A stretch of DNA of 64,000 nt from UBA2589 sp038120095 (GCA_038120095.1 JAYOKZ010000001.1:124001-188000); one strand, 5' to 3'. Shown: positions 17,235 to 25,935, counted from the first letter of the stretch. Notes: generated from the letters alone by a model not told the origin. Numbers and translations: made by a program.

Positions 17235-17651
17235 ATGAATGCCTTGAAGCTGCCGGAAGGACGCACGCGACGCTTCGCGCTTCTGACGATCGCGCCCTTC
17301 TTCTTGCTGGCCGGACTCAATCATTTCCGCGACCCGGCATTCTATCTCGCCATGATGCCACCCTACCTGCCGGCCCACGGCGCCCTGATCGCGATCACCG
17401 GGGTCCTCGAGATCGCGGGCGGAGCCGCTACTCTTTCGCCCCGGTTTCGATGCCAGGCCGGCCGCGGCCTCGCTGGTCTTCTCGTTGCCGTCGTTCCAGC
17501 GAACCTCCATGTGGCGCTGAACCCCGACATCTTCCCGGACCTTTCCGTTGCGGTCCTGTGGGCCCGGCTTCCAGCTCAAGTGCTTCTCATCGCATGGTGC
17601 CTCTGGGCAACCGACACCCGGGCGGCAGCGACCACCGGGCCGGGCCGCTGA
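17235..17651 (+). CDS. DoxX-like integral membrane protein
   Basis: The 138-residue protein has four hydrophobic segments (LLTIAPFFLLAGLNHF, LIAITGVLEIAGGAATL, GLAGLLVAVVPANLHVAL, LPAQVLLIAWCLWA), with ALNPD after the third, a pattern of the DoxX/DUF4267-like membrane family. The ATG directly abuts the stop codon of yjbQ. The role of such proteins is poorly defined; some are linked to redox or oxidative-stress functions. The assignment is by topology and short motifs, so the family is less certain than the membrane location. Confidence 0.75.
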   Translation: MNALKLPEGRTRRFALLTIAPFFLLAGLNHFRDPAFYLAMMPPYLPAHGALIAITGVLEIAGGAATLSPRFRCQAGRGLAGLLVAVVPANLHVALNPDIFPDLSVAVLWARLPAQVLLIAWCLWATDTRAAATTGPGR

Positions 17652-17675
17652 GTTCGTTCACGTCGACGCACCGGA

Positions 17676-18524
17676 TCAGTTTGTGAGCAGTTCCACCATC
17701 CGAGGCAGGGCCTCCCCCAAACGAGCCTCTACCTTGACCGCTGCCAGGTCGTCGGCTCGGGTGGGTCCGAGGTTCAATACTGCGACCGGCAGCCCCCGGT
17801 CTTTCGCCCCATACACGAAGCGTCGTCCGGAAAAGACCGTCAGCGATGATCCGACCACGAGGAGCAGATCTGCCCCGTCCACCAGGCGCCAGCACTCGTC
17901 GACCCGTGACTTGGGAACATTCTCACCGAAGAACACGACGTCAGGCTTGAGCCTGCCGGCGCACTGCTGACAGGCGGGCACGACGAACTCCGCGTCATGG
18001 TTACTGGCGATGTCCGAGTCTCCGTCTGGTGCGGGCTCGACAGAGCCGACCCGCTCAGCCCAGTCCGGGTTCTCCCGCTCGAGACGTCGCTGCATCTCGG
18101 AACGACGGATGGTGCCACCACAATCCATACAGAGCACTGACGCCAGCGAGCCGTGAAGCTCGACGACGTTGAGACTTCCCGCGCGCTGGTGAAGGCCATC
18201 GACATTCTGAGTGATCAGCCCGGTCACATGTCCGGTGCGCTCGAGGCCGGCGAGCGCGTCATGCGCCGCGTTTGGTTCCGCACGGTTCATCCGGCCCCAC
18301 CCCAGCGTGCTCCTTGCCCAGTACCGCCGACGGGCAGCGGCGGAGCGAGCGAACTCGCCGTACTGCACCGGTTTCCGGGTGCGCAGGCGTCCCTCCGCTC
18401 CACGATAATCGGGGATCCCGGACTCGGTGGAACACCCCGCTCCAGCCAGAACCACCGCTCGCCGCCCCCGCATCAGGGCGACGAGCGGGGACAGGTCAGC
18501 CAGCAACGTGGGGGCGGCAGACAC
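17676..18524 (-). CDS. Sir2-family NAD-dependent protein deacylase
   Basis: This 282-residue sirtuin has the NAD-binding GAGCSTESGIPDYRG, the TQNVDGLHQRAG loop, the catalytic His in VELHGS, a zinc site made by CMDC and CQQC, and GSSLTVFSG near the end. It should remove acyl groups from protein lysines in the cytoplasm. About 40 residues with an acidic loop separate the two Cys pairs, longer than in compact CobB proteins. It starts at GTG 18524, immediately behind a perfect GC hairpin at 18529-18548. It converges on the DoxX-like gene with 24 bases between stops. The substrate is unknown. Confidence 0.92.
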   Translation of the reverse strand: MSAAPTLLADLSPLVALMRGRRAVVLAGAGCSTESGIPDYRGAEGRLRTRKPVQYGEFARSAAARRRYWARSTLGWGRMNRAEPNAAHDALAGLERTGHVTGLITQNVDGLHQRAGSLNVVELHGSLASVLCMDCGGTIRRSEMQRRLERENPDWAERVGSVEPAPDGDSDIASNHDAEFVVPACQQCAGRLKPDVVFFGENVPKSRVDECWRLVDGADLLLVVGSSLTVFSGRRFVYGAKDRGLPVAVLNLGPTRADDLAAVKVEARLGEALPRMVELLTN

Positions 18525-18528
18525 CCGC

Positions 18529-18548
18529 GCCCGGGGAGATCCCCGGGC
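18529..18548 (-). terminator. perfect 9-bp GC hairpin just upstream of the sirtuin start
   Basis: GCCCGGGGA at 18529-18537 and TCCCCGGGC at 18540-18548 form a nine-pair stem with a two-base loop. It ends five bases before the GTG start of the sirtuin and lies 131 bases beyond the stop of the upstream NHL gene. It may terminate the NHL transcript or hide the sirtuin translation start. Confidence 0.45.
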
Positions 18549-18679
18549 ATCTCAAGGGGACGAGCCCCACCGGGCGGGAGGACTCCTGCCCCCCTGGAGA
18601 GTCCGGCCGCTCGCACACGGGGACGACGGACACGACGGTCAGGGTCCGACGGGTGCGTCGTCTCCTTCCACACATCCGA

Positions 18680-19837
18680 TCAGCGACCGTTGGGGTCCCA
18701 AAGGCGAGGAATGAATTTGGTGAGCCCCTGAACGGGGCCTACCTCTCCGGCGATCACATTGCCCTCACGGTCAACCGTGACTCCCTCACCCATCGATCCA
18801 TACCCACCCATGCCGGACGCACGCTCGGACATGTGCTCGGGAACGAAGTACCACACCTGTCCCGTGATCGCACTGCCGACGCGCAACCCCTTTCGCCACC
18901 CACCGGGGTTGTAATTCTCATCCGACTCCGAATCGATCGCATAGAGGATGTCGTTGTCGTCAATCCAGATACCGCTATTCCGACTGAACTGGTACCACGT
19001 TTCCATGTGGTTGCCCCGCTGATCGAAGATCTGGATCCGGCGGTTGCCCCGGTCCGCCACGAACAGCCGGCCGCGTGAGTCCATCGCCAGCGAGTGCGGG
19101 GAACGAAACTGCCCATCAGCGTATCCCCATTCGCCGAACTGCAGGAGCATCTCCCCATCTGGCGAATATTTCGTGATGCGGCTCTTGGCGTTCGGCCCGG
19201 CGTCGTCCATGTACTGGGCACCGTGTGTTTCGGCGACGAAGATGCTGCCGTCGGGCGCAACGAGGACGTCGTTCGGCTCGGTCAGATGCGTCGGAGGATC
19301 GCCCGCTTCGCCGGGAACCCCGATGGTCATGAGGAGCTCACCGGTCGGGCTGAACTTGCGCACGACGTGTCCGTTCATGGGCGCGCCGGGCGTTCGCTCG
19401 AGCTCGCGTCCGTTGGGAGAGCGAGCATCGGCGACCCACACGTTACCCTCGGCGTCTACGTCCATCCCATGCGGCCACGTGATAAGCCCCGCTCCGAAGC
19501 TGAGGACCGTGTTTCCATCCCGGTCGAGTTTCACGATCGGGTCGACGCCCGACTCGGCGCACGAATTCACGCCGCATCGATCACCTGCCCACACATGCAC
19601 GCCGTCGATGTCGATATTGACTGCGCTGACCGAGCCCCAGCTGCGATCGTCGGGAAGCACGCCCCAGTTTCGCACCGTCTCGTAGGGATTCGGCAAATGA
19701 TTGATCGGCTGGACCTCGGCATGTTCCGGCGGTCCGGACGCACCACGTTGCCCCGCGACTGACAGAGGGCTCGAGAGGAGGCAGATCACCGCGAGGGCGA
19801 ACCGAGGACCGGTTGCAAAGGTCGAATGGTGAAGCAT
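18680..19837 (-). CDS. secreted NHL-repeat beta-propeller protein (copy 1)
   Basis: The 385-residue product has a signal peptide (FALAVICLLSSPLSVAGQ) and NHL blades: WPHGMDVDAEGNVWVAD, TEPNDVLVAPDGSIFVAE, SPHSLAMDSRGRLFVADRGN and GEGVTVDREGNVIAGE. It resembles the six-bladed propeller of peptidyl-alpha-hydroxyglycine alpha-amidating lyase, but a lyase function is not shown. Paralogs are at 28427-29563 and 35350-36495, the latter the closer (shared opening PNPxxxVxNWGxLPDxRxWGS/T). The frame is open upstream to 19996, but the ATG at 19837 starts the signal peptide. Confidence 0.85.
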   Translation of the reverse strand: MLHHSTFATGPRFALAVICLLSSPLSVAGQRGASGPPEHAEVQPINHLPNPYETVRNWGVLPDDRSWGSVSAVNIDIDGVHVWAGDRCGVNSCAESGVDPIVKLDRDGNTVLSFGAGLITWPHGMDVDAEGNVWVADARSPNGRELERTPGAPMNGHVVRKFSPTGELLMTIGVPGEAGDPPTHLTEPNDVLVAPDGSIFVAETHGAQYMDDAGPNAKSRITKYSPDGEMLLQFGEWGYADGQFRSPHSLAMDSRGRLFVADRGNRRIQIFDQRGNHMETWYQFSRNSGIWIDDNDILYAIDSESDENYNPGGWRKGLRVGSAITGQVWYFVPEHMSERASGMGGYGSMGEGVTVDREGNVIAGEVGPVQGLTKFIPRLWDPNGR

Positions 19838-20094
19838 GGGTTTCCACGTCTGAGCGAAAGGTACGAAAACGCGATTCCGGCAAATGTGCGCGCGGCGCCA
19901 TGCATCGGCCAGTCGTGCCCACCCGAATCTCGCGCTACGGCATTCCACGCCCCGTCCCCCGAACAGGGGGGAGAGCATGATGGCCGGTACCGCCACCGAA
20001 TGCCCGAACCTCGTCCAGCGAGTACGGATGATGGTGAAGCGCGCAGCCGCGGCCTACGTTGCCGCCACCGTCCGATCTCTTTCCGTGATTCAGC

Positions 20095-21558
20095 ATGCGC
20101 AAAGCTCCTGACCTCAGCCACGTTCTCGCCGCCGTCACCCTCGCCGTCGTCGCGCCCGCGCCGGTCTTCGGACAGACGACGGATACCGAGCGCGCGGCCG
20201 CGCGGGATATCCTCGCCGAGATCGACGCACTGCAGTCCCGCCTCGATCCAACCGGAATGGCGCGGCAACTCGCCGGCCGCCAGGATGCCGAGCGGGACGC
20301 GATCGTCGCGCGAACCGCCGCGCTCTGGCAAGCCGAGATGCGAGATCTCAGCGACTACATCGGCAACAACCCGGAGGTCGCGTGGGAGGAATTCCTGGCC
20401 GTGGATACCCTCACCTCCGTTCTCCGACGACGAGGCTGGGACGTAGAGACGGCGGTCGCCGGACTGGAGACCGCCTTCGTGGCAACCTGGACATCTCCGG
20501 CAGGTGCGGACGGCATGACCCTCGGTTTTATCGGAGAATACGACGCCCTTCGGGATGCCGATGGCCCATTTCACGGTGACCAGCACAACGCGCAGACCCC
20601 CATCGTCCTCGCCTCGGCGTTCGCGATCGCGGAGTACATGGAACGGTCGGGCACGCCCGGCCGTCTGCAGGTCTTCGGAACACCTGCAGAAGAGGTCGGA
20701 CCGCCCGCCAAGGTGATCATGCATGACGTGGGCATCTTCGACGACGCAGACCTGCTCATCCGCAGTCACGGGGTGACGGAGACGTCTCGCTCCCGCGCAG
20801 GGTTCGGCAGCTGCTGCCTCAACATCAACGAGGTCAAATACACCTTCCTCGGGCGCCCGTCACATCAGATGGCATCGTGGTTCGGACGCAACGCTCTGGA
20901 AGCGGCGGTACACTTCTACACCCTGGTGGATGGTCTCCGATCGACCTTTCGGCCAGAAGCTTCGATCCAGGGTGTCATCCCGGAGGGCGGCGAAGCCCCG
21001 AACGTCGTGCCTCAGCGCGCTGTCGTGGACTACTACATCCGGTACCCGGACCCCGTGTATCTGGAACACATCACGAGGATGATGGACGACGCTGCGCGGG
21101 GCGCCGCCCTCGCCACCGGCACGACCGTTGAAATCGATCGGTACGGTGAGTATCGGGACGGCATCTCCCTGGGAACCCTTCAGGAACTCGCCTTCGCATA
21201 CGCCGAAGAACGGGACGCCCCGAACATGAACCCCGAGCCGACCCGACCATCAGGGTACGAGGAGACCGGTGCCGTAACGAAGGACATCCCTGGTATCGGC
21301 ATCAGTGTCTTCAGCTCCCGTGGCGCAAACCATACACGTGGCATGCTCGACGACACCTTCAACGAAGTCGGCCACACGGGATTCCGGATCAGCGCCGAAA
21401 TCATGTCATCCATTGTGTACGACTTTATGACTCAACCCGAACTCAGAGACGCCATCACCGAAGAGCAGGCGACGCTGTCGAGCCTTCTGGATGCCTATCA
21501 TGAGGCTCTTCGCGAAGCCTACTCCGCCGAAGTCGGCTCTCCGATCGGCCAGAGATAG
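20095..21558 (+). CDS. secreted AbgB-like M20 amidohydrolase with altered metal motif
   Basis: The 487-residue product has a signal peptide (LAAVTLAVVAPAPVFGQ) followed by an M20D-type peptidase like AbgB, which cleaves p-aminobenzoyl-glutamate. Conserved parts are NPEVAWEEF, TLGFIGEYDAL, FGTPAEEVGPPAKVIM and the dimerisation domain around YTFLGRPSHQMASWFGRNALEA, then DTFNEVGHTGFRI. The usual GCGHN metal motif reads GDQHN here, with Asp in place of Cys. In several Gemmatimonadota-like genomes such exported paralogs exist; the natural substrate is not known. It stands alone, with a 257-base gap upstream on the left. Confidence 0.87.
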   Translation: MRKAPDLSHVLAAVTLAVVAPAPVFGQTTDTERAAARDILAEIDALQSRLDPTGMARQLAGRQDAERDAIVARTAALWQAEMRDLSDYIGNNPEVAWEEFLAVDTLTSVLRRRGWDVETAVAGLETAFVATWTSPAGADGMTLGFIGEYDALRDADGPFHGDQHNAQTPIVLASAFAIAEYMERSGTPGRLQVFGTPAEEVGPPAKVIMHDVGIFDDADLLIRSHGVTETSRSRAGFGSCCLNINEVKYTFLGRPSHQMASWFGRNALEAAVHFYTLVDGLRSTFRPEASIQGVIPEGGEAPNVVPQRAVVDYYIRYPDPVYLEHITRMMDDAARGAALATGTTVEIDRYGEYRDGISLGTLQELAFAYAEERDAPNMNPEPTRPSGYEETGAVTKDIPGIGISVFSSRGANHTRGMLDDTFNEVGHTGFRISAEIMSSIVYDFMTQPELRDAITEEQATLSSLLDAYHEALREAYSAEVGSPIGQR

Positions 21559-21634
21559 TCGACACGCCTGGCGGCCTTCCTGACGCCACCCGGTCTGTCG
21601 GCCGCGAAGCCGAAGTTCGGGACGAGGGGGCCGG

Positions 21635-22363
21635 CTAGAGATCTCCGAAGATCAGACCAAGCGAGGCAGACAGCAGGTCGACTCCAAGCGAACCGATCGA
21701 CCAACCCGGTTGCAACGGCGCCCTGCCCCAGGAGTATTGCTCTTCCGGATCCGTCCGCATCGCCTCCATGGACGCGAGCGCTCGCGCCTCCAATTCCCGA
21801 TCATGAGGATCGACCTCGTTGCGCCGCCGGTCGGCGTCCTGAAGGCGACGCAGGGTGTCCTCCACGGCATTGGGATCGAGGACGGTGATCGGCGATTGGC
21901 AGTGCTCACACCGAAACGCTCCGGCAAGATCCACCGGCGCGCCGCAACCGGAGCACTGCGCGGTCCGAATCTCGGCGCGAATCCTCTCCTGCTCCGCCGG
22001 AGTGAGCGAGCGGACGAACTGTTTCTCCTTCAGGAACTCCGAGAACGGCGTGAGGCGACCATCGTCAGCCGGACACGAATAGTACGTAAAGCGTCCTGCC
22101 TTCCCGATGTCGTGGCTGAGCGAGAGCCTTCGTCCACACCGCGGACACCGGTTCCCATTCTCAAGCGAGTGCCGGGGGTCCTCCCGATGATCGCTCAGGA
22201 CCTTGAACAGGTCGAGCGTGCCGCGGGGCGTGAGGTGATAACTCTCTCTCTTGTCCAGCCACAGAACATGGCAGGGAAAGCACAGGTCGATCTCGACCCC
22301 GGGTCCGTACACTCCGTCGAGGACCACGTGGTCCATCTCGCCGGAGCAATTCGGACAGTTCAT
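21635..22363 (-). CDS. multi-zinc-ribbon protein, unknown function
   Basis: I do not recognise a named family. The 242-residue protein has three Cys-rich units: CPNC with CFPC (residues 3-31), CPRC with a later Cys-Pro pair (about 73-97), and CSGC with CEHC (about 137-157), each with the look of a zinc ribbon. The second half is a charged helix (residues 165-205), and the C-terminal segment SLGVDLLSASLGLIFGDL is hydrophobic. WLDKRESYHLTPRGT resembles the 'zinc ribbon nuclease-inhibitor-like' TFIIB-type N-termini found in many small proteins. It is 46 bases downstream of the helical gene and in the same direction as ychF, so co-transcription is plausible. Confidence 0.75.
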   Translation of the reverse strand: MNCPNCSGEMDHVVLDGVYGPGVEIDLCFPCHVLWLDKRESYHLTPRGTLDLFKVLSDHREDPRHSLENGNRCPRCGRRLSLSHDIGKAGRFTYYSCPADDGRLTPFSEFLKEKQFVRSLTPAEQERIRAEIRTAQCSGCGAPVDLAGAFRCEHCQSPITVLDPNAVEDTLRRLQDADRRRNEVDPHDRELEARALASMEAMRTDPEEQYSWGRAPLQPGWSIGSLGVDLLSASLGLIFGDL

Positions 22364-22409
22364 CGACCCCGGACGAGTGGCCTTCGCCGACCGGTGTCCG
22401 CCCGGGGAA

Positions 22410-23042
22410 TCAGGCGAACGTCAGGATGAGCTCGTCGATCAAGCGCCTCGACGAGGCAACAAACGGCTCGAGATCCCCACTCAAGACGTTCAGTCGCTTG
22501 TCGGTCTGCTGCAACTCTTCGAGCATCTGAACACGAAGCTTCCCCCACCGGTTCAGGCTCTTCTCGATCGTCTGAAGCGTCTCCTTGGCCTGCGCTGCGT
22601 CCTCGAGCATCGCCGACTCTGTCTTGGTAAAGAAGCCCTGAGTGATGTCACGCGCGGTGTGGGAGTACTCTACCTCTGCAGGAAACGCCTTCTCCGACTT
22701 CTCCGAGAGCTTCGTCAGAGACGCGACCACTTTCTCGAGGCCTCTCTCTTCCGTCTTCTTCTTCTTGAGTTCGTCAGCGACTTCGGCCTTGAGCGTCTTG
22801 GCACCGGCCTGAACCAGCTTCTTGAGATCCTTGACGACCTCGGACATCGGATCGGCGCTTGTCGCTGCCTTGACATCCCAGGTGAGCGCCTGGCCGGCCT
22901 CTGCCAACGCACGGCGGAGATTCTCGTTCTGACGAACATTCAGGGCCCCGTCCTGCTTGACATGGACCAGACCCAGCGTCGTCAGTTCCCTCGCGATTTC
23001 CTGGACCTCGCTGGAGCGCAGCGTGAGTCGCTTCCTCGTCAC
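22410..23042 (-). CDS. helical/coiled-coil protein, unknown function
   Basis: The 210-residue product is almost entirely alpha-helical and charged, with a coiled-coil character from about residue 65 to 180 (EVVKDLKKLVQAGAKTLKAE, KETLQTIEKSLNRWGKL). The N-terminal 60 residues (VTRKRLTLRSSEVQEIARE, then ELTTLGLVHVKQDG) could be a small nucleic-acid-binding or winged domain. The start is set at GTG 23042 because AAGG lies five bases upstream; the frame continues open to 23465 but that part is antisense-like and overlaps ychF. No family recognised. It lies between ychF and the zinc-ribbon gene on the same strand. Confidence 0.65.
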   Translation of the reverse strand: MTRKRLTLRSSEVQEIARELTTLGLVHVKQDGALNVRQNENLRRALAEAGQALTWDVKAATSADPMSEVVKDLKKLVQAGAKTLKAEVADELKKKKTEERGLEKVVASLTKLSEKSEKAFPAEVEYSHTARDITQGFFTKTESAMLEDAAQAKETLQTIEKSLNRWGKLRVQMLEELQQTDKRLNVLSGDLEPFVASSRRLIDELILTFA

Positions 23043-23184
23043 TTCGACCTTCGTAGCGATGACTCGCCTCCATCGTTTTCTCGTATGCGCCGGAGCACAT
23101 ACAAACCCGGAAGTTGTTACTCCAAAGCTAACCGCACGATCCCGAAAACGGGCCCGGGGAGCACCACAGGCATGCGCCCCCAGT

Positions 23185-24297
23185 CTACACGTTGAACCGG
23201 AACAGCATGATGTCGCCGTCCAGGACCGTGTATGCCTTCCCTTCGGATCGCAGAAGCCCCTGATCGCGCGCTGCCTTCCAAGATCCCACGGACTCGAAGT
23301 CGTCGCAGTGGATCGTCTCCGCACGGATGAAGCCCCGCTCGAAGTCGGAATGAATTGCCCCTGCCGCCTGCGGTGCAGAGCTGCCCCTCCGAACAGTCCA
23401 CGCCCGACTCTCATTGTCACCGGTCGTGAAAAAGGTGACGAGCCCGAGCAATCGGTACGCGGCACGAATCAACCGATGAAGCCCGGTTTCCGTCAATCCG
23501 ACCTCCTCCAGAAAGAGTTGACGATCGTCCGGGTCCATCTCGGCGAGCTCGGACTCCAGGGCACTGCAGATCGTAACGATACCGGCCTCGTCCTGATCGT
23601 CCGAGCGGTCGGAACCCAACGATTGCCGCAATGCTCCGGTCCATGTGTTTTCACCCTCCGGAAGGTCACCTTCCGACACGTTGGCGACGTAGAGAACCGG
23701 CTTCGCCGTCAGCAGTTGAAACCCCTTGAGAATCGGGAGGTCGTCCGCTGTCAAAGGTGCCGCACGGACCGGTTTGTCCGCCTCGAGCGCCGCGAGAGCC
23801 TTCTCGAGGACATCTCGCTCCCGGATCGCCTCCTTGTCCCCGGATTTCGCCTTCTTCGAGACCTTATCCAGCCTGCGTTGAACCGTATCGAGGTCGGCGA
23901 GCGCCAGTTCCGTCTCGACGATCTCCCGATCACGGACCGGATCGACGCCCCCGAGCACGTGCGTGATGTCCCCGTCGTCGAAGCAGCGCAGCACATGCAC
24001 GATCGCATCGACTTCGCGGATGTTCCCGAGAAATTTGTTGCCGAGGCCCTCACCCTCCGAAGCCCCCTCGACGAGGCCGGCGATGTCGACGAACTGAATC
24101 ACCGTGGGCACACGGGTCTTCGACTGTGCAAGCTGGTGGATCCGGTCCAGACGTCGATCCGGTACCTCGACGGTACCGACATTCGGCTCCACCGTGCAGA
24201 ACGGGTAATTCTCCGACGGCGCTCCCGCGGCCGTCAGCGCGTTGAACAGCGATGACTTCCCGACATTCGGAAGGCCGACAATTCCGACCTTGAGCAT
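23185..24297 (-). CDS. ychF: YchF/OLA1-type translation-associated ATPase
   Basis: The 370-residue protein has the P-loop GLPNVGKSS, the switch region NYPFCTVEPNVG, DIAGLVEGASEGEGLGN and the G4-type motif NVSE, which replaces NKxD and explains the ATP preference of YchF. The C-terminal TGS-like domain is seen in FFTTGDNESRAWTV and in FERGFIRAETI. YchF binds the ribosome and is implicated in stress responses. Start at ATG 24297 gives the usual MLKVGIVGLPN start. It leads a possible operon with the helical and zinc-ribbon genes. Confidence 0.95.
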   Translation of the reverse strand: MLKVGIVGLPNVGKSSLFNALTAAGAPSENYPFCTVEPNVGTVEVPDRRLDRIHQLAQSKTRVPTVIQFVDIAGLVEGASEGEGLGNKFLGNIREVDAIVHVLRCFDDGDITHVLGGVDPVRDREIVETELALADLDTVQRRLDKVSKKAKSGDKEAIRERDVLEKALAALEADKPVRAAPLTADDLPILKGFQLLTAKPVLYVANVSEGDLPEGENTWTGALRQSLGSDRSDDQDEAGIVTICSALESELAEMDPDDRQLFLEEVGLTETGLHRLIRAAYRLLGLVTFFTTGDNESRAWTVRRGSSAPQAAGAIHSDFERGFIRAETIHCDDFESVGSWKAARDQGLLRSEGKAYTVLDGDIMLFRFNV

Positions 24298-24377
24298 GAC
24301 GATTCTCGTTCGGGGCCCAACTCGGCCGACCATGGCGCGTCAGTGACGACGGAGGCTAGTGGCAAGTGCACCGGCAA

Positions 24378-25196
24378 TCAACGAGGACCAGTCGGGTAGC
24401 GCGGTGCCCTCATGGGGCCTTCATCGGAAACGAGGCGCCACCGGGAAGAATCCTGGAGAAGGTCGTGAAGGTCCTGCTCTACACCGTCGATCACCACGCG
24501 ACGCGACACCAGCCGAATTCCATGACTGTAGTCGACCCAGTCATCCACGTGACCCGTGTAAAGCGGCTGGATCGGCGAGCCGTCCTGCTCATGCCATCCG
24601 TAGATCGCGACATGGTCGGAATCGTCCGCCAGACGCGGCGTCAACACGACGTCCTTCTTGATGCCGGCCACCAGAACGCCACTCGGAATCCCCGACGGCC
24701 ATAACGCCTCGATCAATGAGTGGTGGCTGGCGAACACCGGAATCGTCGTCATGGCTTCGCTTGGAGGAATCGGCTGGGGCAGCATGCGCAGGTCAGCTGC
24801 AGCCCAGACGGCGTCCGAAATCTTCGACGTCGGGAGGCTCGTTCGGGTTCGGTCGGCGATGATTTGAGCGGCTCGAGGTGACAGGGGAACACGAACGAAG
24901 TCCTCGTTGGAGCCGATCGCAATGACGTCGGGGAGAACACCGAGTCGCACGAGTCGGTCCCGTCCGTCGAACGTGACGGTCATTTCCACGGTCACGAAGC
25001 TCCGCAGGAACGAAGGGACGTTTCCCTCGAGAATCTCCGAAAGCAGCACGCCCTCTCGTGCGACGAGGTCCAGATCCTTCACGGCGTCGAGGACCGCACT
25101 GCCCGTACGCGCGTCGGAGCCCCGGGGCGGGAGATCAATCGACTGCGCATTCAAGGGACAGCACGGGATCATCAGGAGCAGCACAAGAAGCCGCAT
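24378..25196 (-). CDS. secreted protein of unknown function with SHGIRLVS motif
   Basis: The 272-residue product has a signal peptide (MRLLVLLLMIPCCPLNAQ), then a globular alpha/beta sequence with no repeats. Striking segments are FVRVPLSPRAAQIIAD, IPVFASHHSLIEAL, VAIYGWHEQDGSPIQPLY and DYSHGIRLVSRRVVIDG. The spaced His residues (HH, WH, GH, SH) and the conserved-looking C-terminal block suggest an enzyme, but I cannot name the family. The frame is open upstream to 25610, overlapping the cupredoxin gene; the ATG at 25196 starts the signal peptide. It is divergent from the cupredoxin gene, with 88 bases between starts. Confidence 0.72.
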   Translation of the reverse strand: MRLLVLLLMIPCCPLNAQSIDLPPRGSDARTGSAVLDAVKDLDLVAREGVLLSEILEGNVPSFLRSFVTVEMTVTFDGRDRLVRLGVLPDVIAIGSNEDFVRVPLSPRAAQIIADRTRTSLPTSKISDAVWAAADLRMLPQPIPPSEAMTTIPVFASHHSLIEALWPSGIPSGVLVAGIKKDVVLTPRLADDSDHVAIYGWHEQDGSPIQPLYTGHVDDWVDYSHGIRLVSRRVVIDGVEQDLHDLLQDSSRWRLVSDEGPMRAPRYPTGPR

Positions 25197-25284
25197 CACC
25201 GGGCCGAGGACCTCTCGAGCCAAAGAAGCGTACTCCAACCTCCCGACGCAAAATCCAGATATCGCGCCTTGCGAGGTTTTCCCC

Positions 25285-25935
25285 ATGTTCCGCATTCCCT
25301 CCGTCCCCGTCCTTCTGATGCCTCTCGGGATCGCCGCGTGCGGCGGCAGTTCGACGACCGAGCCGACAGGCGAGCCACAGACGACCCTGACGATTTCCGC
25401 AGGGAATGAACAGTCTGGCTTCGTCGGCGATGCGCTCGCCCGGCCCGGGGTCGGGCGCGCGGCGGGCGTTGCAACCCCTCGGGCGGGGGCGTCGAACCGG
25501 GGGGCAGTCCCGTCCGGGGGCGGTTCGGTCAGCTCCGCCACCGGAACGACGGGTGCCGATGGCCTCGCATCGACGATGTGGACCCTCGGTCCAAACAGTG
25601 GTCCGAACACCCTTCAGGCATCGAGCGCAGGGGCTATCGGGTCCCCCGTCACCTTCACCGCGACCGGGGAACTCCCCTCCCCGCCCCCAAACGCAGCCAG
25701 CGTGACGGTCGGGGACTTCTTCTTCGAAGCCGCGTCGACAACGATTGCGGCCGGAGGTCAGGTGACATGGACGTGGTCGGGATCAGCGCAGCACAACGTC
25801 ACCTTCGCAACGGGAACGAATTCGGCGACGCAGACGTCCGGCACGTTCTCGCGCACCTTCGCAGATGCTGGAACGTTCGCCTACCAGTGCTCGCTGCACC
25901 CGGGCTCGATGCAGGGCACAGTCACCGTGCAATAG
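25285..25935 (+). CDS. lipoprotein with degraded Ig-like domain and cupredoxin domain
   Basis: The 216-residue product has a lipobox (IAAC, followed by GGSS). Residues 30-125 resemble a bacterial Ig-like domain of the kind TLTISAGNEQSGFVGDALA ... GGGSVSSATGTTGADGLAST, but residues about 54-77 do not fit that fold. The C-terminal 80 residues are a plastocyanin-like cupredoxin: VTVGDFFFEAASTTI, VTWTWSGSAQHNVTF, TFAYQCSLHPGSMQGTVTV. The copper ligands are the His of QHNV, the Cys of YQC, the His of LHP and the Met of SMQG. It is probably a periplasmic electron carrier or copper protein. Confidence 0.83.
   Translation: MFRIPSVPVLLMPLGIAACGGSSTTEPTGEPQTTLTISAGNEQSGFVGDALARPGVGRAAGVATPRAGASNRGAVPSGGGSVSSATGTTGADGLASTMWTLGPNSGPNTLQASSAGAIGSPVTFTATGELPSPPPNAASVTVGDFFFEAASTTIAAGGQVTWTWSGSAQHNVTFATGTNSATQTSGTFSRTFADAGTFAYQCSLHPGSMQGTVTVQ

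Noticed and set aside
22957..24255. Open frame of 432 codons on the plus strand
   Set aside because: It is the mirror of ychF, whose P-loop and NVSE motif are unmistakable on the other strand.
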